Positions 17,868 to 19,241 of a stretch of DNA of 19,241 nucleotides are shown here, piece by piece (positions within the stretch are counted from its first letter, which is position 1; each line of letters starts with the position of its first letter). The DNA comes from Euperipatoides rowelli (taxonomy: Eukaryota; Onychophora; Udeonychophora; Euonychophora; Peripatopsidae). Under the pieces are notes generated by a model. That model was not told where the DNA came from. It did no database searches and was given only the letters and a program-made list of their open reading frames with translations. The stretch lies in assembly GCA_003024985.2 (NCBI GenBank), contig PXIH01S0012965.1, one strand, 5' to 3'. A program made the translations under genes and the position numbers.

Positions 17868-18079
17868 GTTTAAATATTTGGTAGTTTTTTAATATAAAAT
17901 TTTGTGGAGTCTATGTACAGCGTGATAGAATGCTAATTTTCTCAAATTAATGTACGGAAGCAAACATTTCCCCTCCCCCCTCCATTGTATACTATTGGAA
18001 TTTCCTTTTCTGTAATCCCCGTGCTCCCTCTTCCTGACCTCTTGCATGATTTGCTTGATTACGTGACCTGAATCCAAAG

Positions 18080-18085
18080 AATAAA
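18080..18085 (+). terminator. Candidate polyadenylation signal
   Basis: AATAAA followed by GGAGTCAACGGAGTTATTT and further T-rich sequence. The last good candidate before sequence that looks intergenic. Confidence 0.35.
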
Positions 18086-18337
18086 GGAGTCAACGGAGTT
18101 ATTTATTTATTATACTACTTTTTCCATATATCAGTGTGAAAAGTTGGACTCAGTCAAACTAGACTTTAATACATTTAGGAGGTTTTTTTTTTTTTCACGT
18201 CTTGATTGCCATATTTGTCATGTTGTTTGTAGCATCAAATCGCAAAGTTTTCGTTTTGAGTCCTTCTGGTCACATTCATCACCAAACTCATGCTGAATTG
18301 GTGTTTCTCATGGATTTTTATAATGATCTCATTGTGA

Positions 18338-18351
18338 GCGCCCCCAGGTGA
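18338..18351 (-). promoter_or_regulatory. CTCF-like motif in a GC-rich patch (weak)
   Basis: On the minus strand TCACCTGGGGGCGC matches the CTCF core CCASYAGRKGGCRS at 12 of 14 positions. The patch continues into the palindrome CCAGGCCTGG (18353-18362) and stands out in A/T-rich surroundings downstream of the POU gene. Confidence 0.2.
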
Positions 18352-18884
18352 TCCAGGCCTGGTGGCAGTCCCTATAAGTGCTCATCTATTTAATGAATTT
18401 CTGTATGTTAACCTCAAATCCAAATATTATCACATAGTTCCTCATTGTAACTAAACTGCCAAAGTCTAAAGAAAAGAAGAAAAAAAAAAAGAATTATTAT
18501 ATGGATGTTTTTCAGTTATTTAAAAAGATATAACTTTATCTTGAATCTTGATTGTAATACTGTATACTTGTAAAAGTGTTTATTTTCCCGGCAGCCCTGT
18601 TGTGCCATAGAACAGCTACATGGAGCTGATATTCACAATGGAGTTATTTTTTAATCAGATTTATCTGTTATTCTGAACTATTCCTTTTACCTATTAGGGC
18701 AGCCTTTTATATTTTATTCTTTCCATATTGTTTGTGTTTTTTTTTTAATGCAACAAAGGCGGGGGTATTTTATTTTTATGTTACTGTTTTGTGGGCTGGA
18801 TTCCTCAGGTAAGGGTTGGTATTTTAAGTCTTGAAGATGGCAGATATATTAAAGAAGATTCAGAGACTCAAAAATATCATGGAT

Positions 18885-18922
18885 TTTTTTTTTTTTTTGT
18901 GTGTGTGTGTGTTTGTGTGTGT
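18885..18922. repeat. T-run followed by GT microsatellite
   Basis: A run of T (about 18885-18898) leads into GTGTGTGTGTGTG, TTT, then GTGTGTGTG. Confidence 0.9.
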
Positions 18923-19195
18923 CAGTTGTATTGAAATAATTCTGTTTTCAAAAGTTATCTAGTCTGATTCTGAAATCTAAGTTAAACAATTTAATGGGAA
19001 AGAGGGAGAGTGGAGTCATCATTTTTAATGTTTCAACAGGAGAATTTTATTTGCCATGACTATCTTACATCTCATTTGAATTTAATCGGATCATTTAAAA
19101 AATTATTTATAATTTAGGTTTAATCCAAAACTTGACATTCCTTTCCGAATTGAATGTACATTGGTATTGATGATTTTCTTATTGATAAAAGAATT

Positions 19196-19229
19196 AATAT
19201 TAATACATACCCAGGGTAGTATTAATATT
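19196..19229. repeat. Near-perfect 34-nt palindrome
   Basis: AATATTAATAC (19196-19206), one unpaired A, TACCC, central A, GGGTA, GTATTAATATT (19219-19229): 16 base pairs with a single bulged base. It is at the window edge, so it may be part of a larger inverted repeat. Confidence 0.8.
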
Positions 19230-19241
19230 TACAGAAACCTT

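Larger units (their letters stand above)
15638..18110 (+). other. Probable 3' UTR of the POU6 gene
   Basis: Non-coding A/T- and T-rich sequence following the stop, with scattered GC-richer islands (15640-15780, 16600-16622, 17575-17690). Long 3' UTRs are common for neural homeobox mRNAs. A GTAAAC donor-like site follows TATAG at 15699. A Pumilio-type word TGTATATA occurs at 17319-17326, but inside an AT run. The true end is not fixed by sequence; the boundary given is the last plausible polyadenylation site. Confidence 0.5.
18111..19241. other. Sequence downstream of the POU6 gene
   Basis: No gene recognised. It contains T-runs, the GT repeat, the CTCF-like patch and the terminal palindrome, and may still be 3' UTR if a later polyadenylation site is used. 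Confidence 0.45.

Noticed and set aside
17889-18077. 62-codon minus-strand frame in the presumed 3' UTR
   Set aside because: No recognised motif, antisense to the UTR, and part of it comes from purine-rich low-complexity sequence.
1-19241. CRISPR array, bacterial operon, tRNA or rRNA genes
   Set aside because: No spaced direct repeats, cloverleaf genes or rRNA-like blocks seen; splice sites, LINEs and a homeobox show an animal nuclear genome.

Overview
This window looks like AT-rich draft genomic sequence from an invertebrate animal, most likely an arthropod. The intergenic and intronic DNA is visibly very AT-rich, a few N bases remain, and several eukaryotic transposon families are present as decayed fragments. 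The only gene I can name is a POU class 6 homeobox gene (pdm3/POU6F type) on the + strand. Its last two coding exons are here (11076-11296 and 15510-15637), joined by a 4.2-kb intron in phase 1 at homeodomain residue 28. Recalled from memory, the residues around the splice and after the recognition helix (ERNTHPSG, CNKRQALKNT) resemble arthropod Pdm3 more than vertebrate POU6F. The species and the arthropod call are inference.

Layout. 1-880: an RTE-clade non-LTR reverse transcriptase fragment runs straight into a PIF/Harbinger remnant, in which a transposase piece and an oppositely oriented MADF-domain piece meet head to head. 1131-1579: a small element with inverted ends. 1938-2060: a probable LINE 3' tail, minus strand. 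2809-2844: two overlapping, mutually exclusive hairpins. 5291-5610: a minus-strand CR1/Jockey-like LINE reverse transcriptase remnant. 6435-6784: three adjoining open segments, minus strand, that read like one broken unrecognised protein. 7410-9210: a badly decayed minus-strand Ty3/Gypsy element (zinc knuckle, protease, reverse transcriptase, start of RNase H). 9210-11075: AT-rich sequence with nothing recognised. If the locus is colinear, everything before 11076 lies in or upstream of a large upstream intron of the POU gene, because the exons for most of the POU-specific domain are not in the window.

11297-15509 is the intron inside the homeobox. It holds a TC/TATC microsatellite, two unresolved coding-like patches (12185-12780; minus strand 12995-13117), a + strand CR1/Jockey-like LINE 3' end (about 14180-14880) and a 173-bp foldback repeat with perfect 30-bp arms (15087-15259), 250 bp before the last exon. 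After the stop codon at 15637 comes a long AT-rich 3' UTR with several AATAAA signals, the best around 17492, 17862 and 18080, and a stem-loop at 17577-17633. The rest of the window carries a GT repeat, a GC-rich CTCF-like patch and a near-perfect 34-nt palindrome at 19196-19229.

Only the POU gene seems functional. The transposon genes are all truncated, frameshifted or interrupted by stops. I found no complete new system. The best leads are the rearranged Harbinger remnant, the foldback repeat beside the terminal exon, and the unnamed coding remnants.
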